From: Polynucleobacter bastaniensis
GTDB taxonomy: Bacteria; Pseudomonadota; Gammaproteobacteria; Burkholderiales; Burkholderiaceae
NCBI RefSeq assembly: GCF_018882205.1
Contig: NZ_JACVOU010000001.1
Coordinates: forward strand, 496,001-560,000
Direction of reading: 5' to 3'
DNA length: 64,000 nt
Shown here: positions 36,631-46,077 of the stretch, one piece after another
How the letters are laid out: every line of letters begins with the position of its first letter
Position numbering within the stretch: the stretch's first letter is position 1
The notes under the pieces: generated by a model
What the model saw: the letters and a program-made list of their open reading frames with translations, nothing else
What the model was told of the DNA's origin: nothing
Database searches by the model: none
Program-made: the position numbers and the translations under genes

Positions 36631-37758
36631 ATGAGCAAGAAAAAAGTCGGCCTCATTACTGGTATTACAGGTCAAGATGGATCTTATCTAGCTGAATTCT
36701 TATTAGAAAAAGGTTATATCGTTCACGGCATCAAGCGCCGCGCATCTTCATTTAATACTGATCGTATTGATCATATCTACCAAGATCCCCACATTGATCA
36801 TCGCGATTTAATTTTGCATTACGGTGACTTAACGGATACCAGTAACTTGGTACGCATTATTCAAGAATGTCAGCCTGATGAGATTTATAACTTGGGCGCC
36901 CAATCTCATGTGGCGGTATCTTTTGAATCTCCTGAGTACACAGCAGATGTGGATGCGATGGGCCCACTGCGCATGCTTGAAGCAATCCGCATCTTGGGGC
37001 TGGAAAAGAAAACCCGTTTTTACCAAGCATCTACTTCCGAGCTATACGGCTTAGTACAAGAAATTCCACAAAAAGAAACTACACCGTTCTATCCAAGAAG
37101 CCCTTATGCGGTAGCGAAGATGTATGCCTACTGGATCACTGTGAACTACCGTGAAGCTTATGGCATTTATGCCTGTAATGGTATTTTGTTTAATCACGAA
37201 TCCGAGCGCCGAGGTGAAACCTTTGTCACTCGGAAAGTAACTCGTGGCTTAGCTAATATTGCTCAAGGTTTGGAAAGGTGTTTATTCATGGGTAATATCG
37301 ATGCGCTGCGTGACTGGGGTCATGCCAAAGACTACGTACGTATGCAATGGTTGATGCTGCAACAAGAAGTTCCAGAGGATTTTGTGATTGCAACAGGCGT
37401 TCAATTTACTGTTCGTGAATTTATTGCTCGTAGCGCAAAGCAGTTGGGCATTACGCTTAAGTTTGAAGGTGCTGCTGAAAATGAAAAAGCCATCGTTGCA
37501 AGTATTGAAGGCGATAAAGCGCCCGCACTGAAGGTGGGTGACGTCATCGTTCAAATCGATCCACGCTACTACCGCCCAACTGAGGTAGAAACGCTTTTGG
37601 GTGACCCCACCAAAGCTAAAACTAAGTTAGGCTGGGTCCCAGAGATCACTCTAGACCAAATGATTGTAGAGATGGTTGCATATGATTTGGATAAAGCCAA
37701 GCAGCATGCTTTATTACTCAAGCACGGCCATAGCGTTTCAGTTGGTACTGAAAAGTAA
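36631..37758 (+). CDS. gmd: GDP-mannose 4,6-dehydratase
   Basis: It converts GDP-mannose to GDP-4-keto-6-deoxymannose. The 375-residue extended SDR has [35 protein letters not shown], the catalytic [22 protein letters not shown] and [17 protein letters not shown]. Length and motifs are complete. A ribosome site lies in the 24-bp gap after manC. The gene overlaps fcl by one base. Confidence 0.98.
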   Translation: MSKKKVGLITGITGQDGSYLAEFLLEKGYIVHGIKRRASSFNTDRIDHIYQDPHIDHRDLILHYGDLTDTSNLVRIIQECQPDEIYNLGAQSHVAVSFESPEYTADVDAMGPLRMLEAIRILGLEKKTRFYQASTSELYGLVQEIPQKETTPFYPRSPYAVAKMYAYWITVNYREAYGIYACNGILFNHESERRGETFVTRKVTRGLANIAQGLERCLFMGNIDALRDWGHAKDYVRMQWLMLQQEVPEDFVIATGVQFTVREFIARSAKQLGITLKFEGAAENEKAIVASIEGDKAPALKVGDVIVQIDPRYYRPTEVETLLGDPTKAKTKLGWVPEITLDQMIVEMVAYDLDKAKQHALLLKHGHSVSVGTEK

Positions 37759-38735
37759 TGGCCGTAGATCTTCATCAAAAGATTTATGTTGCGGGTCACC
37801 GCGGCATGGTGGGTTCGGCTATCATGCGAAATTTGGCGGGGCAAGGTTACAGCAATATTGTTACTAGAACCCATGCTGAGTTAGATCTCTGCAATCAGTC
37901 AGCAGTTAAAGCATTCTTTGAGCAAGAAAAACCTACCCAGGTATATTTAGCTGCAGCCAAGGTTGGTGGCATTCATGCAAATAATACTTTTCCGGCTGAG
38001 TTTATTTACCAAAACCTCATGATGGAGGCCAATGTCATTCATCAAGCTTTTGAAAGCGGTGTAAAGAAATTGCTATTTCTGGGCTCTAGCTGTATTTATC
38101 CAAAATTAGCCCCGCAGCCGATGGCTGAAGATGATTTGTTAACTGGCATGCTGGAGCCAACAAATGAGCCTTATGCGATTGCCAAAATTGCTGGCATTAA
38201 ATTATGCGAAAGCTATAACCGTCAGTATGGACAGTCACATGGCATTGATTATCGATCTGTGATGCCAACTAACTTGTACGGCCCCGGGGATAATTACCAT
38301 CCTGAAAATAGCCATGTCATTCCGGCGCTCATTAGAAGATTTTATGAAGCAAAAATTGCCAATGCACCTGAGGTGCTGATCTGGGGCACGGGAACCCCTA
38401 AGAGAGAGTTTTTGTATGTAGATGATATGGCTGCAGCATCTGTCTTTGTAATGGATTTATCTAAAGAGATTTATGATCGTCATACGTCTCCTATGCAAAG
38501 TCATATCAATGTGGGATTCGGTAGTGATGTCACGATTGCGGATTTGGCTAAAGCGGTTGGAGCTACTGTCGGGTATCAAGGTCAAATTGCTTTTGATTCA
38601 ACTAAGCCTGATGGCTCCCCTCGTAAGTGGATGGATTCTAGTAGATTGAATCAATTGGGTTGGCAGGCCAAAGTCGATCTTAGTTTCGGGCTAGAGCAAG
38701 CCTATTCCGACTTTCTAATAAATCATACTAAGTGA
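37758..38735 (+). CDS. fcl: GDP-L-fucose synthase
   Basis: It epimerises and reduces GDP-4-keto-6-deoxymannose to GDP-L-fucose. The 325-residue SDR has [34 protein letters not shown], the catalytic [35 protein letters not shown] and [19 protein letters not shown]. The pathway manC-gmd-fcl is complete and intact, so L-fucose is a likely glycan component. Confidence 0.98.
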   Translation: MAVDLHQKIYVAGHRGMVGSAIMRNLAGQGYSNIVTRTHAELDLCNQSAVKAFFEQEKPTQVYLAAAKVGGIHANNTFPAEFIYQNLMMEANVIHQAFESGVKKLLFLGSSCIYPKLAPQPMAEDDLLTGMLEPTNEPYAIAKIAGIKLCESYNRQYGQSHGIDYRSVMPTNLYGPGDNYHPENSHVIPALIRRFYEAKIANAPEVLIWGTGTPKREFLYVDDMAAASVFVMDLSKEIYDRHTSPMQSHINVGFGSDVTIADLAKAVGATVGYQGQIAFDSTKPDGSPRKWMDSSRLNQLGWQAKVDLSFGLEQAYSDFLINHTK

Positions 38736-38744
38736 GTCAGTATT

Positions 38745-40352
38745 TTGTTCTCTAAGGCGAAACAACTATTTGCCATCAGAAATGACTATTTCCTAGCCAT
38801 TTGTTTTGCGCTGGTCAATCTCTTTTTCTTTCAAAGACACTTTCTACTGTTTAGGGATTACTCCATTCTTTGGGAAGGAGCTTATCGGGTTTCCTTGGGT
38901 CAAATTCCATTCACTGATTTTGGTACTCCGGTTGGGCCCGTATCGTTCCTCATCCCTGCGCTTTTCTTTAAGCTATTTTCACCGAGCTGGTTTGTGATGC
39001 AGTTATCACAGATGTTTGAAAACGCGATACTGCTGTTCTTGGCTTATCACCTAGTAAGACGCTTGCACTTCACGCAAGTTAATATTAACAAAGCGATTGC
39101 CTGCTTCTCATTTCTTTATTTAGTATTTTTATCGCATCCTTGGTACAACTCAGGTGCTTTCTTATGCTTTTTGGCATCTATGGTTTTATTGCTGGCTACC
39201 TGTTATTGGTCCCTGATCGCGGCAGGCATGATGGCTGGAATCTGTTTTCTAGCAAAGCAAGACTACGGCGTGATGAATCTCTGTTTAGGTTCTTTAGTAA
39301 TTCTATTGACCCAGTCGCAGCAAAGCGGCCCTTATCGTAAGATCACCTTCCAATTTTCCGCTATCACGGATGTGCAGCGGCTTAAATCAATTGCTGGTGC
39401 AGGTATTTTGTTTTTGGTATTTTTTGTTTTGCCGATAGCAGCTTTAATTTATTTTGTTGATAGCGCCCAATTTTTTTATTGGTTCAATTATGGGCAGCCT
39501 CCCCATGAAATCCGCAAGATCCATATTTGGGATTTTGCTAATCATGGCAATTTGTTCTTACCAGCCTGCATTGCATTTTATTTTGCTTACCGCACTGTGC
39601 GGATGGATTTACTTTTTGCAGGTATTTTCTTCATTTGTGCATTCATCGTCTCGAGCACCAGTGGATTGGACTACACTGCATTCTTCTTTTTCCTATTTTT
39701 ACCGCTACTAGCGCAGACTGTCACAGATAGGCAGCTTGTTCAGAAAAGATGGTTATCAGCATTACTTTTATTGGCTGTACTGACGTGTATTGCCTTTCCG
39801 GCGAAGTATCTGTATCGCCTGGTACAAACCACTGTTCTAGCAAAGGCAGAACCATTTTCATTTAGACATGTATATGTCACGCGACCTGTTCAGGCTTATC
39901 CTGAATCAATGCCTTATTTTAAGAATGTGATGGGCTCAAAAGATTCGATAGTGATGATTGAGAAGCTTCAAGAAATTGCCAAGGCTAATCCTAATACACC
40001 TTTAAAGATACTTAATATCAGTGAGTTAACGCCTATTTATGCAGAACTTGGTAGCGCGCCGCCTTTGTATTATCCGCTTTGGTATCACACTAAGATTTCC
40101 TTGTTCCCAAAAGAAATTAAGTCGATAAATCAGGATATTGACGATAACCAGTTTGATGTCATTCTGTTGCAAGATGCTCACGGACAAGCAAATTTTGATG
40201 AATTTTTAACTCGCCTGCAAAAGAACTCCAAATATCAAACATTGCGGGAGCGTGGTTTTGTGTCTCCCACTACTTCAACGGGGGATACTTGCTATGAGGG
40301 TTACTGCCCTAACCATATCTACGTTTACGTAAGAGGTAGCTTGCTAAAGTAA
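38745..40352 (+). CDS. Multi-span membrane protein, probable GT-C glycosyltransferase
   Basis: A 535-residue protein with about ten hydrophobic segments in the first ~370 residues and a soluble C-terminal region. An acidic pair near the first loop (FRDYSILWEGAYRVSLG, then FTDFGTPVGPVSFLIP) resembles the catalytic loop of GT-C/PMT-like enzymes. HPWYNSGAFLCF and QDYGVMNL recall similar predicted sugar transferases. It lies 9 bp after fcl, so it probably belongs to the fucose unit and may transfer sugars from a lipid carrier in the periplasm. The exact family is not certain. Confidence 0.6.
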   Translation: MFSKAKQLFAIRNDYFLAICFALVNLFFFQRHFLLFRDYSILWEGAYRVSLGQIPFTDFGTPVGPVSFLIPALFFKLFSPSWFVMQLSQMFENAILLFLAYHLVRRLHFTQVNINKAIACFSFLYLVFLSHPWYNSGAFLCFLASMVLLLATCYWSLIAAGMMAGICFLAKQDYGVMNLCLGSLVILLTQSQQSGPYRKITFQFSAITDVQRLKSIAGAGILFLVFFVLPIAALIYFVDSAQFFYWFNYGQPPHEIRKIHIWDFANHGNLFLPACIAFYFAYRTVRMDLLFAGIFFICAFIVSSTSGLDYTAFFFFLFLPLLAQTVTDRQLVQKRWLSALLLLAVLTCIAFPAKYLYRLVQTTVLAKAEPFSFRHVYVTRPVQAYPESMPYFKNVMGSKDSIVMIEKLQEIAKANPNTPLKILNISELTPIYAELGSAPPLYYPLWYHTKISLFPKEIKSINQDIDDNQFDVILLQDAHGQANFDEFLTRLQKNSKYQTLRERGFVSPTTSTGDTCYEGYCPNHIYVYVRGSLLK

Positions 40353-40370
40353 ATATTCTTTAAGTATTAA

Positions 40371-40398
40371 TTTCTTATTTCTTATTTCTTATTTTTTA
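40371..40398. repeat. Heptanucleotide repeat at the end of the aldolase gene
   Basis: Three copies of TTTCTTA and one of TTTTTTA in tandem. The last includes the complement of the aldolase stop codon (40396-40398). The repeat fills most of the 43-bp gap between two convergent genes. Confidence 0.85.
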
Positions 40399-41409
40399 TT
40401 GCTTCTGGGACATCTGCTGGCGCAGTTTCTCAGCATCCCAGTTGAGTAGCGCATATATAGCACTCTCACTAAGTGGCTCTAGGCAGGCATCGGGGCTTAC
40501 ACGGCTAATAACATCGAAATAGCAGCGTAGCTGAGCTGTTTTAGCTTGATTGAATTCGGGTTTGACAAAGACACCAGTATTTTCAATAAAAATCAGTTCC
40601 GGATCTTCTCTAGATGCCGGATTTTGAAAGTTTTCCCAAGAAGAGTAAGTGTTTGCTTTGGGGCCTAAAAACACTGCATGGTCCGGGAACAGAACCCAGT
40701 CTTGATGCAGCCGTTTAAATAAGTATGGATCACAAGCCAAGGCCTGTACCTCACTGTCGGCGAATGGAATGTAGCCTACGATTGGGGAGGCGGGAGTCAT
40801 TAATGATGCACTTACTCTGGTGGATGCTTGTTTAGGCGCCAGAGCTGTATCAATTTTATTGAGCAGGGAATAAATATCCTCAATGGAGTCTGCACCAATC
40901 ACAACCCCATGGTTTTGTAAGAAGATCACGTTTGCTTCAGGCGTGCTCTGTAAAGCTTTGTAAATAGCTTGGGCAAGCTCAGGACCAGGTTTGTGATAGC
41001 CAACAAACGCAGCGTTGATGGAAGATTTCTGACAAATCTGTTGAATGGACTTGTTGCAATCTTGGGTAACTAGGTGGCTTAAGGCGTTGATTGCATGCAC
41101 ATGCACCACCACTTGATGTGGCATGAGAGCATGCAAGACAGTTTCAATTGAAGGTCTGAGTATGTGCTCACCAATTAACTCTGGTTTTACTTCAAAGTCT
41201 TGGTTGGATAACGCATCTTGAAGATGCTTAAAATTGACCGGTACAAAAATATCTTCATCATTGGCGTTAGCAAGCCATGTCCCAGAGCCCTTGATCCAAA
41301 GTGTTTCATTTTCCTTCCATGAAACATTACCGCCTGCTCCCTGAACTAACAAAGGATCTTTACCGAGGTCGGCACACATTTGGCTGATGGTTTGATGATT
41401 AATCGCCAT
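40396..41409 (-). CDS. Class II aldolase/adducin-family protein
   Basis: A 337-residue zinc aldolase-like protein. Residues 1-200 carry the class II aldolase signature: QGAGGNVSWK, an acidic E89, H103 and H105 in VVHVHAIN, and N166-H167-G168, so the metal site is complete. The C-terminal ~130 residues (PDHAVFLGPK.., VSPDACLEPLSE) are absent in small fuculose-phosphate aldolases and resemble the second half of long aldolase/adducin proteins. It is last of the seven-gene operon, 12 bp after the HAD gene. A retro-aldol or sugar-phosphate epimerisation step is likely; the substrate is unknown. Confidence 0.85.
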   Translation of the reverse strand: MAINHQTISQMCADLGKDPLLVQGAGGNVSWKENETLWIKGSGTWLANANDEDIFVPVNFKHLQDALSNQDFEVKPELIGEHILRPSIETVLHALMPHQVVVHVHAINALSHLVTQDCNKSIQQICQKSSINAAFVGYHKPGPELAQAIYKALQSTPEANVIFLQNHGVVIGADSIEDIYSLLNKIDTALAPKQASTRVSASLMTPASPIVGYIPFADSEVQALACDPYLFKRLHQDWVLFPDHAVFLGPKANTYSSWENFQNPASREDPELIFIENTGVFVKPEFNQAKTAQLRCYFDVISRVSPDACLEPLSESAIYALLNWDAEKLRQQMSQKQ

Positions 41410-41421
41410 AGCTTTTATCGT

Positions 41422-42174
41422 TTATTTAGCTTCGCTGAGTTTGCTTAACAACTGACGCAATTCTTTGAATTGTTTAAAGCTGGCATCAGGCGCATTAGGA
41501 CCCACTCCAAGCTCAACGCCTTCATGAATTTTTTGCAGAGTAACCGCATTTATTTTCTCTTTGCCGCCACGAATGTCATTGATCGGGTTGTCGCCAATCA
41601 TCCAAATGCAATCGCCTTTGGGTTGCATTTTCTCCAGCGCAATCTGAAAGGGAGCTGCATGGGGTTTGTCAAAACCAGCTTCTTCGCTGGTGACAATGTA
41701 ATTAAAGTAATGGTCTAGGCCAAAGTACACCACCTTGCGGAACTGAATCTGCGCAGTTAAGTCAGTAACAATGGCGGTAGGAATTCCTAAAATACGCAAA
41801 TCATCTAATAGCTCTTTGACATCATCAAATAGAACGGCATTGGCTAGAAATGTTCGCCAATAAGTTTGCTCAAAATCTAGAGCAAGCAAGACTTGTGAGC
41901 CCAAACCCATAATCTCCAACATGCGCTGCAAATAGAGAAGGCGGCTATGTGACGATGCGGTATGGCCTAAGCGGGTCTTAATTTGCTTGCGCGCCTCACT
42001 AAAGGCATCATCAAAATCCTTTCCGCTAATAGAAAAGGTGTTCATCACCTTTTCTTTGACGGCTTGCTGTGCTGCTGCGTGTGCTGGATCGTATGGATAG
42101 AGGGTGTTATCTGTATCAAATAACACTGCATCAGGCAGGCGCAAGAAGCGACTTTGGTCGGCAATAGGGATCAT
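41422..42174 (-). CDS. HAD-superfamily phosphatase
   Basis: A 250-residue HAD hydrolase of the phosphoglycolate-phosphatase type. The nucleophile motif is D20-x-D22 in VLFDTDNTLYPYD; the Thr/Ser motif lies in PTAIVTDLT, and the acidic motif in CIWMIGDNPINDIRGG. A helical cap occupies residues ~35-110. The ATG at 42174 was chosen because it overlaps the upstream stop in ATGA; longer starts lie inside that gene. It probably dephosphorylates a sugar-phosphate intermediate in the operon's pathway. Confidence 0.85.
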   Translation of the reverse strand: MIPIADQSRFLRLPDAVLFDTDNTLYPYDPAHAAAQQAVKEKVMNTFSISGKDFDDAFSEARKQIKTRLGHTASSHSRLLYLQRMLEIMGLGSQVLLALDFEQTYWRTFLANAVLFDDVKELLDDLRILGIPTAIVTDLTAQIQFRKVVYFGLDHYFNYIVTSEEAGFDKPHAAPFQIALEKMQPKGDCIWMIGDNPINDIRGGKEKINAVTLQKIHEGVELGVGPNAPDASFKQFKELRQLLSKLSEAK

Positions 42175-44249
42175 ATGAATCGTCTTGTCAGTGCTTGGTT
42201 GATATGCGAAAGGGTAACTAGCTGCATTAGTCCTAAAACCCCATTTTGCCACTGAGGCTGCAAATCCAAGAATTCAAAGATTTGCGGGCAAACTAACTGC
42301 GCCGCAATTCGAATATCTTCAGCGCTAGCCTCCCCCTCAATGCTGATTTCGACTTCAGAGACATCTGCGTTGGTGCTCATATCGACATGAAGACCACAAA
42401 CCCCAATGAGTACTCGTTTTAGCGATAACTCATTAAAGCCGTGACGTGATTTAACGACCAACTTGAGGCGAGGTGGGTTTTGCTCGCTGGCGTTTGCAAG
42501 GGAGCTCGAATGAATAGGGCGCAGGCTGAATATCAGGTCGGCAAAAGCAGCTTGCGGACGAATGAATTTCTCTGAATCAGGTTTACGTTTGGCTAGCGCC
42601 TCTAAGACGCGCTCAATGGTGTAACCCCGTTTATTGACATCGCGCTGTACCTTAAAATACGTCCGCAGGTCTTCGTCAATATCGAGATAAATACTGAGGT
42701 CGTAGCATTCACGCAGGATAGGTAAGTAGAGAGCATGAAGACCACTCGCAATGATGATGTCATTGCTCTTAACCTTGAATGGCCTGCTCATCTTGCCGGT
42801 ATCGTGGTCGTAATGACATGCCTGAATGGATCTACCATCGGTCAGGGAAACTAAGTTAGTGGCAAAACTTTCTAAATCATTGGCAGCCGGATTAATGTGA
42901 GTCATCACTTGCCACATCGGTTGATGACGATCCCATAGGTGGTAGTCATCTCCAGAGATAGCGGCTACTGAGTGGGAGCCAAAGAGCCCTGCAATCGCAT
43001 TAGCAAAGGTATCCTTGCCTGCTCCAGAGTCGCCTGCCACCCCAATTACAAATGGCTTGCGACTTAATCTAAAGAAATCATTACGAATGACAGTTTCTCG
43101 CCAGATGCGAATGGCTAGAACAATGCCTGTAGCTACCAGTGCAGTATGGGTGAGTGAAATCAGGCGTGTATTGATGAGATGCGCATCGCCCACAGTATTT
43201 TGCATATCCAATACTTGCAGTATTGCCTCAAGTTGATTTCCTATAAATAGAACAGCGCTTAATACGTACAAGACTGAGAATATTGAGGTGATATAGATGG
43301 CTGCACGATCGCCACTCACTTGATAGGCAACCAATAATGGCAGTATCCAAATAAACCAACCTGGCGATGCTGGAGTTAGTAGCACAACCAATAAAAATGC
43401 CATGCCCAAGATCGCATTAAATAGCTCAAAGTTCATGCGCTTGATTCTCCAGGCTGCATAGAGCATCAAGAGATAAGCTAAGGGCACTAGATAGACTGCG
43501 GTATCGCGAACAAGACTAATCGAAAGTTGATAAATCTTTTCCACTTCGGGATTGCTAGCCAACATGCCGATGCCGGCTTGAGAAAATAAAAAAGGTAAAA
43601 AGAAAATACCGGCGCCTATGGCAAGGCCAATGACAAATTGGCGCAAAATTTGGCGAAGATTGCCGTTATGAAAGAGATAAATTAAGAAGAAGGGTAAGCC
43701 AAGCACCATGCTGAGCTTGGCTGAGATGGCTGCAGCCAAGCAGATCCCTGATAGTAAGAGGTAATGTCCTCTCAGAAAGTAAACGGCACTCATGAGTAAA
43801 AATACGGGAATGATGTCGTTGTACCCAAGACAATAGCTGGCAATGAGGCTAATAGGCGATAGCCAATAGATGGTTAATAAAACCCAGTCTTTGGTTTTGA
43901 GTAATTTGCGTAGGATCAGTAATAAACCAAAGTCAGCTGCTATTAAGCTTAGGCCATACCCAAATGCCAATGGAATAGAGAGTAGCTTGCATAACAAGCT
44001 AAAGGGCAGCAAAAATAGCCACATGGCATAGCCATAAGGAAATGCAACTGCAGCGCCACCCTGATTTAACCATGCTTGCCATGGGTCTAAGCTAAATATA
44101 GCAATGCTGTTGTTAAGGAAGGGTACGTACCACTGACCAACGGGATTAGGTAGTATGGCAACGATTAGCCCTAAGCGTAGTAGAAGCCCAAACAAGAAGA
44201 GAGGGCTTTTGCAACAGCCAAATAGTGACTTCAGAGATAGGGTCGGCAT
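42171..44249 (-). CDS. Fusion of a polytopic GT-C-like domain and a uridine-kinase-like P-loop kinase
   Basis: A 692-residue two-part protein. Residues 1-~390 have about eleven hydrophobic segments with short loops (YWLSPISLIASYCLGYND, TPASPGWFIWILPLLVAYQ), like polyprenol-dependent GT-C mannosyltransferases. From residue ~398 a soluble kinase follows: P-loop G406-DSGAGKDT414, ISGDDYHLWDRHQPMW, HYDHDTGKMSRP, IIIASGLHALYLP, and KRGYTIERVLEAL. These are the uridine kinase/phosphoribulokinase landmarks. The start is 2 bp from the preceding stop and the end overlaps the HAD gene. This fusion is uncommon to my knowledge; it may couple donor synthesis and transfer. Confidence 0.8.
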   Translation of the reverse strand: MPTLSLKSLFGCCKSPLFLFGLLLRLGLIVAILPNPVGQWYVPFLNNSIAIFSLDPWQAWLNQGGAAVAFPYGYAMWLFLLPFSLLCKLLSIPLAFGYGLSLIAADFGLLLILRKLLKTKDWVLLTIYWLSPISLIASYCLGYNDIIPVFLLMSAVYFLRGHYLLLSGICLAAAISAKLSMVLGLPFFLIYLFHNGNLRQILRQFVIGLAIGAGIFFLPFLFSQAGIGMLASNPEVEKIYQLSISLVRDTAVYLVPLAYLLMLYAAWRIKRMNFELFNAILGMAFLLVVLLTPASPGWFIWILPLLVAYQVSGDRAAIYITSIFSVLYVLSAVLFIGNQLEAILQVLDMQNTVGDAHLINTRLISLTHTALVATGIVLAIRIWRETVIRNDFFRLSRKPFVIGVAGDSGAGKDTFANAIAGLFGSHSVAAISGDDYHLWDRHQPMWQVMTHINPAANDLESFATNLVSLTDGRSIQACHYDHDTGKMSRPFKVKSNDIIIASGLHALYLPILRECYDLSIYLDIDEDLRTYFKVQRDVNKRGYTIERVLEALAKRKPDSEKFIRPQAAFADLIFSLRPIHSSSLANASEQNPPRLKLVVKSRHGFNELSLKRVLIGVCGLHVDMSTNADVSEVEISIEGEASAEDIRIAAQLVCPQIFEFLDLQPQWQNGVLGLMQLVTLSHINQALTRRFI

Positions 44250-44251
44250 AT

Positions 44252-44848
44252 TTATAGACAGTCTTTCCAGATCTCAGGTTTTTTGGTGCAAATAGCATCG
44301 GCCGTAATCTGACGCTCAGCAAGTAGTTTTGCTAATTCAGGGATAGTAGTTTCCGCAGGACGACCTTGCAGTTCTGGAGAAACAAGGCAAAGTTTGAAGC
44401 CAGCATTTTGCAGGCGCTGAGCCTCTTCACCACTGAGTGGGAACTTAGTAAAGCAATCAACCCACACCCAGTCAATTTTTCCAGCAAGGGTAAGAGCGGT
44501 TTCAACCGACTCGAGCTCAGATACGCGCACTGCGCAACGACGTTCACCCAGTTTTGACCATTTAATGAGAAATGGAAAAGATTGATCCAAGAAGAAGTAG
44601 TCATCAATGCCACATTGCTTCATTAAATCAATCAGGCGCGCCTCTAAGCCCTCTTCTTTGACATTAAGAATGAGAGTGCCATGCTGATAGTGCTTGATCC
44701 ATTCCTCAAAATCATCTCCTGAAGCAAAAGGATCGTGATGGATTACTAATTTCCCATTGTCTGAGCGAATATCTACTTCAACGCCATACTCAGTTGGAGT
44801 TGCTTTAAGCTCCTCAATAGTATTGCGTCGATGAGAAATGAAGTTCAT
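44252..44848 (-). CDS. GDPD-like (glycerophosphodiesterase fold) protein
   Basis: A 198-residue protein with the TIM-barrel landmarks of glycerophosphodiester phosphodiesterases: SHRRNTIEE near the N-terminus, GVEVDIRSDNGKLVIHHDP with the Glu-Asp and His-Asp catalytic pairs, then VKEEGLEARLIDLM. It is shorter than secreted GlpQ, and no signal peptide is visible. Its start overlaps the GT2 stop by 4 bp. In this operon it might hydrolyse or handle a phosphodiester-linked sugar or polyol; this is inference. Confidence 0.75.
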   Translation of the reverse strand: MNFISHRRNTIEELKATPTEYGVEVDIRSDNGKLVIHHDPFASGDDFEEWIKHYQHGTLILNVKEEGLEARLIDLMKQCGIDDYFFLDQSFPFLIKWSKLGERRCAVRVSELESVETALTLAGKIDWVWVDCFTKFPLSGEEAQRLQNAGFKLCLVSPELQGRPAETTIPELAKLLAERQITADAICTKKPEIWKDCL

Positions 44849-45546
44849 TTAGACAGCCTTTTTTTCAGCTCAAAACTAAAGTCAATGGTTCTGCGGATAA
44901 ATTTCATTTTGGCGGCCCAATTGATATTCCAGTGAGAGACGCCATGAGCCCGCTCTCCAAATTCTACGGGAAAGCGGTAAACCGGCAGACCCTGAGCTCG
45001 AGCTGTGAAATAAGCATACAAATCGAGAGAAAAATCGTGCGGAGGGTTCTCCCAGGACTCAAAAAAGCTCCTAGAAAACATATTGGGTTGGGCATTAATG
45101 TCCCAAAGCCGAGTTTGTAACAATAGGGTTTCAAACACACTCATGCCTATGGTAAAGAAAACGTCTGCCAGGGGGCGTTTGATTCTCTGGCCTTTGACGT
45201 AGATATTGTTGCTTCCATGCTTCTCAAATATTGCGATTCCTCGCAAAATATCTTTAGGATCGGTTTGCATGTCTGCATGCGTCCAAGCCAATAGCTCACC
45301 AGTCGCAGCGCGTAACCCAGACAAAATGCCATAGCCATAACCTTGATTAACGGGAACGCGAACGCTACGGCAGTGTGGGTAGGTAGGCAAAAGACCTTGC
45401 AATACTTCGGGGCTATTGTCGGTAGAACCGTTGTCTACCAGAATAACTTCAATATCGTGATTTCCACCAAGGAAAGCGCAACGATCTAAGAGCAGGGGCA
45501 AATTAGCAGCTTCGTTATAGCAGGGGATGATGAGAGATAGTTTCAC
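44845..45546 (-). CDS. DPM1-like family 2 glycosyltransferase
   Basis: A 233-residue GT-A enzyme. It has LSLIIPCYNEAANLPLLLD, VILVDNGSTDNSPEVL, the metal-binding HADMQTDP (DxD equivalent) and NQGYGYGILSGLRAATGE. The C-terminal membrane segments of GtrB are lacking. Polyprenyl-phosphate mannose/glucose synthases have this layout, which fits the adjacent GtrA and GT-C genes. The lipid-linked sugar it makes is unknown. It is 48 bp after gtrA and coupled to the GDPD-like gene. Confidence 0.88.
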   Translation of the reverse strand: MKLSLIIPCYNEAANLPLLLDRCAFLGGNHDIEVILVDNGSTDNSPEVLQGLLPTYPHCRSVRVPVNQGYGYGILSGLRAATGELLAWTHADMQTDPKDILRGIAIFEKHGSNNIYVKGQRIKRPLADVFFTIGMSVFETLLLQTRLWDINAQPNMFSRSFFESWENPPHDFSLDLYAYFTARAQGLPVYRFPVEFGERAHGVSHWNINWAAKMKFIRRTIDFSFELKKRLSK

Positions 45547-45594
45547 GAGAGTCGAAAGTATTAGAGGATTGAGTGATTAAGTGATTAAATGTGC

Positions 45595-46026
45595 TTAGGA
45601 TTTAATAATCTTGCGATCGGTAAAGACAAAAAATTTCATGCCAATAAAATTCAATGCGGCAGATACGCCAGTTGCTAGGATGAAGGCAACCAAGAGGGTG
45701 TATTCCATGGCAAGAGTGGGGCTACTAAACCATTCGATACATATGTAATTGATCGCAATATTAGCGATTAAGCCTAGGATGTAAACCATCACGAATCTAA
45801 AGACGCTACCAGCGCCTGTAGTTTGTTGATTGAAAGTCCAAAAGCGATTGGCAAAGTAAGCAAATATAGTTCCACTAATAAAGCTAAAGCCTTTAGCAAT
45901 ATTGATACTATCCAGACCAAATGGTTGTAGATAAATAAAGCCGCGATAGATTAAAAAATCAATTCCAACCGTTAATAGGCCAACGATTAAAAAAATGCCT
46001 AGTTCACGTTTGATGGGTGCGGTCAT
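45595..46026 (-). CDS. GtrA-family membrane protein (probable sugar-lipid flippase)
   Basis: A 143-residue protein with four membrane segments and the GtrA pattern: ELGIFLIVGLLTVGIDFLIY at the start, IAKGFSFISGTIFAYFANRFWTF in the middle, and a closing LNFIGMKFFVF. GtrA proteins are thought to move polyprenyl-phosphate sugars across the inner membrane. With the GT2 and the GT-C domain of the neighbouring fusion, it completes a three-component periplasmic glycosylation set. Confidence 0.88.
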   Translation of the reverse strand: MTAPIKRELGIFLIVGLLTVGIDFLIYRGFIYLQPFGLDSINIAKGFSFISGTIFAYFANRFWTFNQQTTGAGSVFRFVMVYILGLIANIAINYICIEWFSSPTLAMEYTLLVAFILATGVSAALNFIGMKFFVFTDRKIIKS

Positions 46027-46077
46027 TTGATTAAAGGATTAACTAAGTAATTAAGCAAGACAATATCTAAACAATAC

